From Pseudophaeobacter flagellatus (GTDB taxonomy: Bacteria; Pseudomonadota; Alphaproteobacteria; Rhodobacterales; Rhodobacteraceae), in contig NZ_JAJQRG010000001.1 in the NCBI RefSeq assembly GCF_021228235.1, positions 248,001-312,000 of the forward strand: DNA of 64,000 bases, read 5' to 3'. Positions 56,198 through 64,000 of the stretch are shown here, piece after piece (the first letter of the stretch is position 1; each line of letters starts with the position of its first letter). Position numbers and translations under genes: made by a program. The notes beneath the pieces were generated by a model. That model worked only from the letters and a program-made list of their open reading frames with translations. It was not told the DNA's origin and did no database searches.

Positions 56198-57439
56198 CTA
56201 GTTCAGATAGGACAGCGGATCGAGGCTGTCATAGCCGTTGCGCACCTCAAAATGCAGCGTCGCGCCCGGGACCTCTTGCAGATTGCCAATGGCCTGGCCC
56301 CGGCTGACCTGATCGCCCTTGCTCACCAAAATTTTGTCAACATTGGCATAGATGGTCAGCAGTTTTGGATCGTGGCGGATCACAATGATCGGGATGTTTT
56401 TTGAATCCTTGGTGATGGCGGCAACTGTGCCGGCCTCAGCCGCCGTGACCTGGGCGCCTGCCGCGGCAGAGATATCAATGCCATCGTTGCGCCCCTTGGC
56501 GTATGTTTTGACGATCTTGCCCCGTACCGGATAGGCCATGGCGGCCTGGTTGGGCCGTGTGGGGGTGGGCACATCGACCGAAGGCAGGTTTTCCGCAGCA
56601 ACGCTGGCCGGGGCCAGATTTTCTGTGGGCAGAGGTTTGGTCGCACTGGGCGGCGTTGGCGTGGCCGAGCCCTGGCCGGGGGCGGTGGTGACTACCGCTG
56701 CTGGTGTGTGCGAGGGGCGGCTTTGGTCCTTGAGGGGGATCAACAGTTGCTGGCCTTCACGGATTGCAAAGTCGCTGCCCAATCCGTTCCAGTCTGCCAG
56801 GGATTTCACGGGCACCTGATAAAGCCGGGAAATGGTATAGGCGGTCTCGCCGCGCACTACCTTGTGGCGTACTGGCTCTGGCCCGTCCTGTACCGCGATC
56901 GGCTTGGTCTGCGGCGTCGGCTGGATCTCGGTTGTGGTCACAGAGCCGGCGTTGGGCGAGGTGGTCGGCGCGGTATCAATGGCATTGCCTGCCAGCGACG
57001 CGATGTCGACGCCACCAGCACTGGCAGTGCCGCCAGTGGCAGGCAGGCTGTCAGGGGCACGGCGGGGCAGAACAAGCACCTCGCCTTTGCGCAGGCTGTC
57101 ATTGGTCTGCATGCCGTTGAAGCGGGCGATTTCAACTGCGGGTAATCCGATGCGTGCAGCAACATCCGCAACCTTGTCGCCGCGTTCGGCGACAGCCACC
57201 TGATAAGAGGGGTAGGTGATCAAGCCCCGGCTATCGGGGGCGGGGCGGTTCGCGGTTGCTGTCTGGGCGGCCTGGGTGGTGTTGAAACCGCCAATCTGCC
57301 CGCGCAGATCATAATCCAACGGCCCCTCGCAGGCCGCAAGAAACAGAGGAACCGCAACCAGGGAGAGGCGTGCGGCGATTGGGGCGGATTTCGGGTTTGG
57401 GCGGCGCGTGGGGCGGGTACTTGGGCGACCAGTCAGCAT
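56198..57439 (-). CDS. LysM-LytM lipoprotein, NlpD/EnvC-like (degenerate M23)
   Basis: 413 residues from the ATG at 57439; the longer frame overlaps pcm. A positively charged start and signal end in lipobox LFLAAC, so it should be a membrane-anchored lipoprotein in the periplasm. Two LysM repeats bind peptidoglycan: VAVAERGDKVADVAARIGL and HKVVRGETAYTISRLYQV. The C-terminal M23/LytM domain lacks full zinc ligands: NDGIDIS replaces the usual first His by Asn, and YANVDKIL lacks the central His, while LHFEVR retains one His. Like NlpD and EnvC it probably activates amidases rather than cutting glycan itself. Downstream of pcm and surE. Confidence 0.9.
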   Translation of the reverse strand: MLTGRPSTRPTRRPNPKSAPIAARLSLVAVPLFLAACEGPLDYDLRGQIGGFNTTQAAQTATANRPAPDSRGLITYPSYQVAVAERGDKVADVAARIGLPAVEIARFNGMQTNDSLRKGEVLVLPRRAPDSLPATGGTASAGGVDIASLAGNAIDTAPTTSPNAGSVTTTEIQPTPQTKPIAVQDGPEPVRHKVVRGETAYTISRLYQVPVKSLADWNGLGSDFAIREGQQLLIPLKDQSRPSHTPAAVVTTAPGQGSATPTPPSATKPLPTENLAPASVAAENLPSVDVPTPTRPNQAAMAYPVRGKIVKTYAKGRNDGIDISAAAGAQVTAAEAGTVAAITKDSKNIPIIVIRHDPKLLTIYANVDKILVSKGDQVSRGQAIGNLQEVPGATLHFEVRNGYDSLDPLSYLN

Positions 57440-57572
57440 GCTGTCCTCGTTTTTGTCGTTTTTTGACGCGCCGAACGGAGCGCCGGGCTTTGCGCCTGTT
57501 GTGCTGGGACCTGCGCCTGGGTCAATGGTTATTTGCACGTCCTGTCCTAATCGGCGCAGCTTTGCCTGTTTT

Positions 57573-58220
57573 TCAGGTGTCTTTGCCCAAACCTTCGAGC
57601 AGCGGCACAAAACGTACCGGGCGCAATTCGTCATAGTCAAGCCCATCATCGGTTTTGCGTACCCGGATCAGGGTTTGCACCGTATCGGACTGTCCCACCG
57701 GCACCACCATTATGCCACCAGGTTTGAGCTGCGCCAACAGCGGGCCGGGGGGGTCTTCGGCAGCGGCGGTGACAATGATGCGATCAAAGGGGGCCTGATC
57801 CGGCAGGCCAAAGCTGCCATCGCCAACCAGCGAGGTGATATTGGGCAGTTGCAGCGCCTCAAAGATCATCCGGGCCTCGCGCACCAGGCGGGTATGACGA
57901 TCGATGGTATAGACCCGGCGCGCCAGCTTGGCGAGGATGGCCGCCTGATAGCCGGAGCCGGTGCCAACCTCTAGCACGGTGTCGCGCGGCGAAATCTGCA
58001 GCGCCTGCGTCATCAACCCCACCACCGAGGGCTGCGAGATGGTCTGGCCACAGGCAATCGGCAGCGGGGTGTCCTCATAGGCACGATCTGCGAAGATCCC
58101 ACGCACAAAGGGGCCGCGATCAATTTGCTCCATCGCCTCAAGCACTTTGGTATCGGTCACGCCGCGCGAGCGCAGGGCAAAGAGAAACTGCATTTTAGTT
58201 TCCGGGTCAGGGCTGTTCAT
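57573..58220 (-). CDS. pcm: Protein-L-isoaspartate O-methyltransferase
   Basis: 215 residues from the ATG at 58220, which overlaps the surE stop by four bases. It methylates isoaspartyl residues for repair of aged proteins using S-adenosylmethionine. The SAM-binding motif I is [37 protein letters not shown] upstream is family-specific and [21 protein letters not shown] is motif II region. The order surE-pcm-nlpD-like is a known conserved set. Confidence 0.95.
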   Translation of the reverse strand: MNSPDPETKMQFLFALRSRGVTDTKVLEAMEQIDRGPFVRGIFADRAYEDTPLPIACGQTISQPSVVGLMTQALQISPRDTVLEVGTGSGYQAAILAKLARRVYTIDRHTRLVREARMIFEALQLPNITSLVGDGSFGLPDQAPFDRIIVTAAAEDPPGPLLAQLKPGGIMVVPVGQSDTVQTLIRVRKTDDGLDYDELRPVRFVPLLEGLGKDT

Positions 58221-58999
58221 TCGATCACTTTGAACCCGTCGAGCATCTCGTGGGCGGTTAGATCGGCGCGCATCGGGGTGACCGAGACATAGCCTTCCAG
58301 GTTGACGCTGGCATCGCTGTCGGGGGCGGTCTGGATATGCTGGTCGCCCCCCTTGATCCAAAGATAGCGCCGCCCATTCGGCGAGAGTTGTTCCTGTGCC
58401 GAGAAATGGCTGCCCCGGCGAAAGCCCTGGCGCACCACGCGGGTGCCCTTGACCGATGCGGCGGGGACGGGCGGGAAGTTGATGTTGTAAAACAGTCGGT
58501 AATCCTGCTGGTCCTGCGGCTCTGCTGACAGGATCTTGCGGACGACCTCGGCACCATGATGGGCTGCGGCCTCGAATGGGTTGTCGATATCTTTGTTCAG
58601 CGGGCCATAATACTGCGACAGCCCCATAGCGGGAATGCCCTGCAAAGCGGCCTCCATCGCGCCGCCAAGGGTGCCAGAGTAGAGCGCATTTTCCGCCGAG
58701 TTATTGCCTCGGTTGACCCCGGACAAGACCAGATCGGGGCGGCGATCCTGCATGGCAACATGGATGCCGGCCAGAATGCAATCCGCCGGGGAGCCTTCGG
58801 CCGCAAAGCGCCTTGGCCCCAACTGGCTGAGCATGGAAGGACGGGTGTAGCTGATGCAATGGCCAACGCCGGATTGCTCAAACGCGGGGGCGACGGTCCA
58901 GACTTCGCCTGAGGGGCCGGCCAGTGTCTGGGCAATCTGTTCCAGCACCGCAAGGCCGGGGGCGCTGATACCGTCGTCATTGGTGATGAGAATGCGCAT
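58217..58999 (-). CDS. surE: 5'-nucleotidase SurE
   Basis: 260 residues. A stationary-phase survival nucleotidase that removes 5'- and 3'-phosphates from nucleotides. The metal-binding start [16 protein letters not shown] has the Asp-Asp pair and [25 protein letters not shown] contains the further Asn ligand. Full length for the family. Its end overlaps pcm. Upstream lie 378 bases without a gene. Confidence 0.96.
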   Translation of the reverse strand: MRILITNDDGISAPGLAVLEQIAQTLAGPSGEVWTVAPAFEQSGVGHCISYTRPSMLSQLGPRRFAAEGSPADCILAGIHVAMQDRRPDLVLSGVNRGNNSAENALYSGTLGGAMEAALQGIPAMGLSQYYGPLNKDIDNPFEAAAHHGAEVVRKILSAEPQDQQDYRLFYNINFPPVPAASVKGTRVVRQGFRRGSHFSAQEQLSPNGRRYLWIKGGDQHIQTAPDSDASVNLEGYVSVTPMRADLTAHEMLDGFKVIE

Positions 59000-59377
59000 T
59001 TTGTCCCCTGGTCGCTGTTTTGATCTGAATAGGCATTGGCATCAAAGGGGGCAAGCGTTTCGATCCAATCGGAGAAAGGATCTGGTGCCAGCTTGGGTAG
59101 CTGTGCCACAGGTCGGGGCCAATCGACCCTCTACTGGGGGCGTTGGGCCGAGATCAAGGTCGCCTATGCTTGGCGGTTACGGTGCGCTTTGGAGGGGGAA
59201 GCCAAGGCATGTCAGCATAAAAAGGGGGGCTCCCGCGCGGATCAGGGCTTTTGACAAAGCCCCTCTCCCCTTGGGCCCGGCAGGCTGACGCCTGCGGTTG
59301 CGTGATCTGGCATGCCGCGTGGCAAAGGCGCTGACCAGTGCCTAGCCTGTGACTGGCCAGCCTCTGAGGTTGCTGGC
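59000..59377. other. Intergenic region with two TGAC-loop hairpins
   Basis: 378 bases without a recognisable gene between surE and the SDR gene. Two perfect hairpins with the same TGAC loop lie 17 bases apart: GGGCTTT/AAAGCCC (59245-59262) and GCAGGC/GCCTGC (59280-59295). One may terminate the SDR transcript, but no T-tract follows. A short frame reaching from surE up to 59109 has no support as a gene. Confidence 0.4.
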
Positions 59378-60022
59378 CTAGGCCAGAATCTGCGGCAGCA
59401 GGCGGGCGGCTTCGGCCTGGCAGTCGTTCAAGGGGGCGCGGTCCTCTCCGGGGAAGAAGCGGGCGCGCAGGGCAGTGGGCATGGGCTGCGGCGTCAGGAT
59501 CTTGACCTGGGGTCCGGTTTTGATCGTTTCCGCCTGCCAGCTGCGGGCCAGAGCCATCTGGGCGGCTTTGCTGGCACCATAAGTGCCAAAGAATTTTTCG
59601 CCCGCCTGTGGGTCATCAAAGAAGACGGCACGGCCGCTCTGGCCGAGCAGTGGCGCCACATAGGGGATCAGCACCGAGGGGGCCGTGGCGTTGATGGCAA
59701 TGGATTTGGTCCAGTCCTTAACTGCCACCGATGATGCGGGGCTAAGCGTCGCAGCATGGATGGCGCTGTGCAGCCAGAGGTCAAGCTGGCCCCAGCGATC
59801 ATGGATACCGCGGCACAGGGTGGCCATGGCCTCGGGCTGGGTGATGTCCATTGGCGCCAGGGTGGCAGAACCGCCCGCCGCCTGAATTCGATCATCCAGC
59901 TCTTCGAGCGCGCCAGTGGTACGGGCGACAGCCAGGATGTGATGCGTGGGGGCCAGGGCTTCGGCCAGGGCAGCCCCGAGTCCGCGGGAGGCGCCGGTGA
60001 TAAGAGCGATTTTCTGTGTCAT
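59378..60022 (-). CDS. Short-chain dehydrogenase/reductase
   Basis: 214 residues from the ATG at 60022; the upstream 32 residues of the longer frame are not family-like. The NAD(P)-binding motif is LITGASRGLGAALAEAL with the usual TGxxxGxG, and the catalytic helix reads YGASKAAQMALARSW (Tyr-x-x-x-Lys intact), in contrast to the SDR at 48810. The NNAG position is LHSAIH, degenerate. Substrate cannot be predicted. It follows the PilP-like gene on the same strand after 120 bases. Confidence 0.86.
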   Translation of the reverse strand: MTQKIALITGASRGLGAALAEALAPTHHILAVARTTGALEELDDRIQAAGGSATLAPMDITQPEAMATLCRGIHDRWGQLDLWLHSAIHAATLSPASSVAVKDWTKSIAINATAPSVLIPYVAPLLGQSGRAVFFDDPQAGEKFFGTYGASKAAQMALARSWQAETIKTGPQVKILTPQPMPTALRARFFPGEDRAPLNDCQAEAARLLPQILA

Positions 60023-60142
60023 GGACAGCCTTGTGATCCGCTTGGCGCAGAGGGTCAAGTCTCCATTCTGGCGCAGGGGGCAGAGCGCGCCGCTTTCAGC
60101 AAGCAGAGCTGCCGCCAAAGGCCGGGACGGTCGGACCGGAGC

Positions 60143-60415
60143 TTAGCTGCCGGGCATTTCAATGCGCTGGGTGCGGCCCGATTTTTCCAACACGATTCCT
60201 TGGGCATCTATGCCCAGAACACGGCTAGACGATACGCGTTCACCGGCAGAGACCGTTTTGATCCGGCCACTGGGCAGACGTACCATGGCTTGCAGGTTGT
60301 CCTTCGCGCCGAACAGGCCCAGCAGGCTGAGGCCATGGTGCGGGAGGGCCGAATTCTGAGTGGCGGTCTGGGCGACACGCGCAGGAGTTTTGGAAGAGGT
60401 GAGGGAATTTGTCAT
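60143..60415 (-). CDS. Small PilP/GspC-like domain protein
   Basis: 90 residues from the ATG at 60415. After a Thr/Ser/Ala-rich start the core GLSLLGLFGAKDNLQAMVRLPSGRIKTVSAGERVSSSRV then LGIDAQGIVLEKSGRTQRIEMPG has the beta pattern of the PilP or GspC homology-region domain found in secretion and pilus proteins. No signal peptide is evident in this short form. No other type II secretion or pilus gene is nearby. The assignment is pattern-based and moderate. The start is uncertain because the frame is open to 60595. Confidence 0.6.
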   Translation of the reverse strand: MTNSLTSSKTPARVAQTATQNSALPHHGLSLLGLFGAKDNLQAMVRLPSGRIKTVSAGERVSSSRVLGIDAQGIVLEKSGRTQRIEMPGS

Positions 60416-60791
60416 GGTCAACTTTGATTTGGGGCGGTGGCAAAAAACGGTTTCAAGCCCGCCGTGCCATGCCTGGTAGCCATGCGACTTGAGACAGGCG
60501 ACTTGTTTAGACAGGCAATTCGGGATCAGCCCGCCAGACCCGGTGAGGCCTGCGCAGGCGGCGAGGAGAGAGAACTGCGGTGGTCGTTCAGGCATCGCCC
60601 CATGGTCTGGGCACCTGCCGAGGTGGGCATAGGCCGGGTGGGCGCAAAGTGCGAGGCAAAAGTGCGGGCATCGCGCTCACCGGGCCGTAGATAGGCGGAG
60701 CCTTGCGGATCGGCATGGCACAGTGGCAAGCTTTCGCCTGTCTGGGCTGTCCTAGCGGCAGGCTGGCGGTGTTCGGGCAGCATCAGGCTGG
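60416..60791. other. Intergenic region, no convincing gene
   Basis: 376 bases. The only sizeable frame on the coding side runs on the minus strand from an ATG at 60783 to 60526 (85 codons). It has no ribosome site and no known motif, and is not annotated. An AGACAGGC octamer occurs twice near 60490-60520. Confidence 0.35.
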
Positions 60792-61355
60792 TCAGGAATC
60801 ATAGACCAGCGAAGCCAAATCATGCCCATAGGTATGCAGGAGCTCAAACAGCTCTTCCAACTGGGCTCCGGTGTGCTGCAGCGTCGAGAGCGGATGCTTC
60901 GCTTCGGAAATCTGCAGCTCTGGGTATTGGCCTTCGGGACGCATATGCAGCATGCAGGCAACGGGGGTGGTATTGTCCGGCGGGATCGCATTTGCCAGCC
61001 AGGCCGGGCGGCTGCCCAGGCTTTCGGTGTCTTGCATATCCAACAGATCAAGATAGGCGTCAAAGTCATCCACCCCAAGATTGGCCCAGGTACCCAGGAT
61101 AAATTCCTGCCCGTCACTATCGGCCAGCGGCACTGCCAGCACCGCGCGCACAAAACGCAGATCTCCAAGGCGGCAGAAATCATCGGTCAGCACGTCGCCT
61201 GTCTGGGCCAGAATGGCAGCGTTATCCTGTACCACAAGATCATCGGGGCACAGATCTGGGCGGTCGCAGCTGAGGCTGAGCAATTGCGCAAAGGTCGCCC
61301 CGCAACAACGGCAACGGCGCGAGGAGGTCAGCATACGGGCGAGATGGGCATCCAA
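60792..61355 (-). CDS. DUF2199 domain protein
   Basis: 187 residues if the TTG at 61355 is used, 180 from the ATG at 61334; the true start is unclear. The N-terminal CRCCGATFAQLLSLSCDRPDLC carries four cysteines in a zinc-ribbon-like layout. The rest (LGDLRFVRAVLAVPLADSDGQEFILGTWANL, DTESLGSRPAWLANAIPP) matches DUF2199, whose function is unknown. It lies downstream of purF but is cut off from it by a strong terminator, so it should have its own promoter. Confidence 0.85.
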   Translation of the reverse strand: MDAHLARMLTSSRRCRCCGATFAQLLSLSCDRPDLCPDDLVVQDNAAILAQTGDVLTDDFCRLGDLRFVRAVLAVPLADSDGQEFILGTWANLGVDDFDAYLDLLDMQDTESLGSRPAWLANAIPPDNTTPVACMLHMRPEGQYPELQISEAKHPLSTLQHTGAQLEELFELLHTYGHDLASLVYDS

Positions 61356-61402
61356 AGGGCGGATCTTTCATATGGCCCGGTCAGGGGCGGGAGAGCAGAA
61401 CA

Positions 61403-61435
61403 AAGGAAAGGCGCCGATCTGCGTGATCAGCGCCT
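61403..61435 (-). terminator. Terminator of purF
   Basis: Minus strand: AGGCGCTGATC pairs with GATCGGCGCCT (one G-U pair) around ACGCA, then TTTCCTTT. 61436-61581 shows no gene. Confidence 0.85.
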
Positions 61436-61581
61436 CTCCCCTATGACGTTGGGGCCCTCTTATCCTGCTTGCGGCGCGAATTCAAACCCTCGTATGTCGA
61501 CCCGCTGGTGGTGGATCAGCAGGCACTGCACTGGGATAGTTCCGGGCGGGGCGGCGGTCCAAACAGGCGGCCTGAGCGGAA

Positions 61582-63102
61582 TCAGTCGGCCAGTTTCATG
61601 CTGTTCCAGGATTCCCCGGGGGCTGGCATGTCCTTGATTTTCTGGCTGACCCGGCCGCTGCTCTCCAGTCCTTCCAGGTAGTCTTGGCTGACGCTGCCAG
61701 TGACATATTTGCCGTCAAAGCAGGAACAATCAAAGTCAGTGATATCCTTGTTGCCCTCTTTCGCGGCCCAGACCAGATCTTCAAGACGTTGATAAATAAG
61801 CGCATCGGCGCCCAGCTCTTGGCGGATCTCTTCTGTGGTGCGACCATCGGCGATCAGTTCATGCTTGGTGGGCATGTCGATGCCATAGACATTGGGGTAT
61901 TTCACTGGCGGCGAGGCGCTGGCGATATAGACTTTTTTGGCCCCTGCATCGCGGCACATCTGAACGATTTTCTGAATGGTATTGCCGCGCACGATGGAAT
62001 CATCAATCAGCAAGAGATTGAGCCCCTTCATCTCAAGCGGGATGGCGTTCAGCTTGCGGCGCACCGATTTTTGCCGCTCGGCTTGGCCGGGCATAATAAA
62101 GGTACGGCCGATGTAGCGATTCTTGACCAGGCCTTCGCGGTAGCGAATGCCCATGGAATTGGCCACTTCCAGTGCCACGGGACGGGCAGAATCAGGCACT
62201 GGAATGATGCAGTCGATATCCAGATCGGCCTCGATGATCTGCTTGGCAAGGGTTTGGCCCATGCGCAGCTGGGTTTTGTAGACCGAAATACCATCCAGCA
62301 TCGAGTCGGGGCGTGCCAGATAGACATATTCAAAGATGCAGGGAGTCAGGCTGCCTTCGACGGCTTGGAAGCTGTGCATATTGCCGTCAAGATCGATGAG
62401 AATCGCCTCTCCGGGGTTTACGTCGCGCAGTTTTTCAAAGCCATTGATGCCAAAGGCCACATCTTCAGAGGCAAAGGCATAGTCGTCGCCATCGCCTTTG
62501 GCGTCGCGGCGGGCAACAGAGAGCGGGCGGATGCCATGCGGGTCGCGAAAGGCCAGCATGCCAACCCCGGCCACCATGCAGATCACCGAATAGGCGCCCT
62601 GAATACGCTCCATCGTCATCTTCACCCCGGCAAAGAGGTTGCGAATCGGATCGACTGTGCCGTTGACCTTGATGCTGTCAGAAATTTTGTCGGCCAGCAC
62701 GTTCAGCAGGATTTCCGAATCCGAAGTGGTGCGCAGATGGCGGCTGTATTTGGCGGTAACCTTGGCACGCTGTTCTGCAGTGTTTGTAATATTCCCGTTG
62801 TGTACCAGATAGATACCATAGGGTGCATTGACAAAGAATGGCTGCGCTTCTGCGGCACTCAGCGATCCGGCAGTGGGATAACGGACATGGCCGATTCCAA
62901 CTTTGCCACGCAGAGTTTCTGCATCTGCTGCGTTAAACACGTCTTTGACCAGACCATTGGCTTTACGCTCGCGAAAGAATTCGCCGTTGTAGGTCACAAT
63001 GCCAGAGGCGTCCTGCCCACGGTGTTGCAGCATAAGCAACCCGTCATATAGTTCGGCAAAAACCTCGTCCTGTCGGCTCGCGATCCCCAAAATCCCGCAC
63101 AT
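61582..63102 (-). CDS. purF: Amidophosphoribosyltransferase
   Basis: 506 residues. First enzyme of purine synthesis, making phosphoribosylamine from PRPP and glutamine. The Ntn glutaminase starts MCGILGIASRQ, with Cys2 directly after Met and no long propeptide. The PRPP-binding motif LLLIDDSIVRGNT is intact. Cys residues in TPCIFEY, QMCRDAG and CSCFDGKYV are placed like the [4Fe-4S] ligands of the Bacillus-type enzyme, so an iron-sulfur form is likely. It ends at a strong terminator. Confidence 0.96.
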   Translation of the reverse strand: MCGILGIASRQDEVFAELYDGLLMLQHRGQDASGIVTYNGEFFRERKANGLVKDVFNAADAETLRGKVGIGHVRYPTAGSLSAAEAQPFFVNAPYGIYLVHNGNITNTAEQRAKVTAKYSRHLRTTSDSEILLNVLADKISDSIKVNGTVDPIRNLFAGVKMTMERIQGAYSVICMVAGVGMLAFRDPHGIRPLSVARRDAKGDGDDYAFASEDVAFGINGFEKLRDVNPGEAILIDLDGNMHSFQAVEGSLTPCIFEYVYLARPDSMLDGISVYKTQLRMGQTLAKQIIEADLDIDCIIPVPDSARPVALEVANSMGIRYREGLVKNRYIGRTFIMPGQAERQKSVRRKLNAIPLEMKGLNLLLIDDSIVRGNTIQKIVQMCRDAGAKKVYIASASPPVKYPNVYGIDMPTKHELIADGRTTEEIRQELGADALIYQRLEDLVWAAKEGNKDITDFDCSCFDGKYVTGSVSQDYLEGLESSGRVSQKIKDMPAPGESWNSMKLAD

Positions 63103-63346
63103 TGAATAGCTCCAATTTCACTGTAGCGTTGCTGTTCGGTTGCTGCAGGGCCGGGACGCTGCCTGGACACTGCTGAGGCTTCCTAGCTTGGATGGCCGGT
63201 AGAATACAGAAGAAAGCAGGGTTTTGCTGTGTCATTTTCTGTTCCGGTCACAATGGCAGGAATATCGCTGCAACCACAGGTACAGATGGGTCACGGCAGA
63301 TCAGTGAAACCGGGTGCGGATGGCCACAGGGGTGGGGGGGCTGTCT

Positions 63347-64000
63347 TTATGCCGCTTTGGCGGCGGCGAGCAGATCGTTCAGCAGATCTGGGAAGGGCGC
63401 GTCGGCCAGTTCGTCTTCCTGCTCGACCGCCTCGGTCAGGGGGCGGGTCTCTTCGCTGGCCAGAACCTGGCGGGTTTCCGCCAGCGACAGTTCTTTGAAG
63501 GCGCCATCAGGGCCACCGGTACCAGCTTGCATCAGCATGCCGCTTTCGGCCCAAATCAGCTCTTCCTCGGCGCATTCAATGTGAATACGGCCCAGACGTT
63601 CGGGGCATTCGGGCTTGATCCCCTTGTATCCAGCCAGCGAGATTAGCTTTACCAAGGCCAGAGGCAGGCCGAACAGGCGTTCAACCGCGTCGAGTTCAAG
63701 GGCAACCATCTGATCGGCCGGCAGGCGCAGGTCGCAGTCATTGCCAAGGGCCCCGGCAGGCACATGCATCAAAGTGGTGAGGCGTGGAACCGCGTGGCGC
63801 AGAGAGACAACTTCTTGGCTGCCGCCATCAAAGGTGTAGACCATATCTCCGGGCTTGAGATCGCGGGCCTGAAGAAAGCCACGATCGGTCTCAACCAGAG
63901 TGTCTGGCAGAAAGCCGCCGGTTTTTCTGCGCGGTGCGGCTGGGGCTTCCGCTTCTCGGCACACCATGGGAGAATCCAACAGAAGTCCAACAGGTTGGAA
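63347..64000 (-). CDS. Hint-domain protein with altered first residue (5' end at window edge)
   Basis: The minus-strand frame is open to the window edge, so the 5' end may be cut; possible starts inside are TTG 63979 and ATG 63967, neither with a ribosome site. The Hint-like part reads TGGFLPDTLVETDRGFLQARDLKPGDMVYTFDGG, then LRHAVPRLTTLMHVPAGAL. Compared with the usual Cys-Phe-x-x-Gly-Thr start, the first Cys is Gly here, so classical self-cleavage should be lost. ALGNDCDLRLPADQMVALE corresponds to the His block with Asp-Gln replacing it. The C-terminus is acidic and alanine-rich. Role unknown. Confidence 0.78.
   Translation of the reverse strand, partial: FQPVGLLLDSPMVCREAEAPAAPRRKTGGFLPDTLVETDRGFLQARDLKPGDMVYTFDGGSQEVVSLRHAVPRLTTLMHVPAGALGNDCDLRLPADQMVALELDAVERLFGLPLALVKLISLAGYKGIKPECPERLGRIHIECAEEELIWAESGMLMQAGTGGPDGAFKELSLAETRQVLASEETRPLTEAVEQEDELADAPFPDLLNDLLAAAKAA

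Noticed and set aside
58597-59109. 170-codon minus-strand frame entering surE from upstream
   Set aside because: Most of it is surE in the wrong phase. The first ~35 residues alone are not convincing, and surE begins cleanly at 58999.
60526-60783. 85-codon minus-strand frame between the DUF2199 and PilP-like genes
   Set aside because: No ribosome binding site and no recognisable sequence; kept only as a remark in the intergenic entry.

Overview
The window is a GC-rich chromosomal segment of an alphaproteobacterium, most likely a marine member of the Roseobacter group (Rhodobacterales). This is an inference from gene content: an alphaproteobacterial nuo operon carrying the Rhodobacterales-type DUF5337 and DUF5333 genes and a NuoE with a long C-terminal extension, Hint-domain proteins, and Roseobacter-like extragenic repeats. 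It reads as core chromosome. I saw no rRNA, tRNA, CRISPR array, insertion sequence, prophage or replication origin.

Layout. 1-5.6 kb: the 3' end of an M20 amidohydrolase, then a minus-strand run moaA-waaA-glycosyltransferase (molybdenum cofactor and LPS core), a small lipoprotein gene, and an AlkD-like DNA repair gene at the end of a glmU-glmS-alkD operon (to 8.8 kb). 8.9-11 kb: a phosphoglycolate-phosphatase-like HAD enzyme and a DegT-type aminotransferase. 11.2-20.6 kb: the leucine/isovalerate degradation (liu) cluster, consisting of isovaleryl-CoA dehydrogenase, an acyl-CoA synthetase, a cysteine-rich secreted protein, both methylcrotonyl-CoA carboxylase subunits, HMG-CoA lyase and methylglutaconyl-CoA hydratase. 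It is interrupted by a divergent ompW gene. Together these enzymes take isovalerate or isovaleryl-CoA to acetyl-CoA and acetoacetate.

20.9-38.7 kb: a complete respiratory complex I operon, nuoA to nuoN, with eight extra genes between the subunit genes: a sulfotransferase, a possible 32-codon ORF, DUF5337, a lipoprotein, DUF5333, a second lipoprotein, a carboxymuconolactone-decarboxylase-like protein, and the C-terminal extension fused to nuoE. birA, coaX and the RNase J gene follow; the last two overlap. 42-48.5 kb (minus strand): a 57-codon basic protein missed by length cut-offs, a DEAD-box RNA helicase, a glycosyltransferase, RF3 and a Hint-domain protein. 48.8-52 kb (plus): an SDR-fold protein without the catalytic tyrosine, an AlkC-like repair protein and an orphan FbpC-like ABC ATPase. 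52-56 kb: a WYL regulator and an ABM-like small protein facing the tatABC operon, with a perfect 24-bp inverted repeat between them, then a DUF815 ATPase. 56.2-64 kb (minus): surE-pcm-LysM/LytM lipoprotein, an SDR, a PilP/GspC-like small protein, a DUF2199 protein, purF, and a second Hint-domain protein at the window edge.

The points most worth attention are the sulfotransferase inserted in the complex I operon, the extra genes embedded between complex I subunits, the perfect operator-like repeat at 53213 with related half-sites at 55.15-55.2 kb, the stacked inverted repeats and FNR-like box between ompW and the acyl-CoA synthetase gene, and the tandem repeat/hairpin that directly abuts the start codon of the DegT gene.
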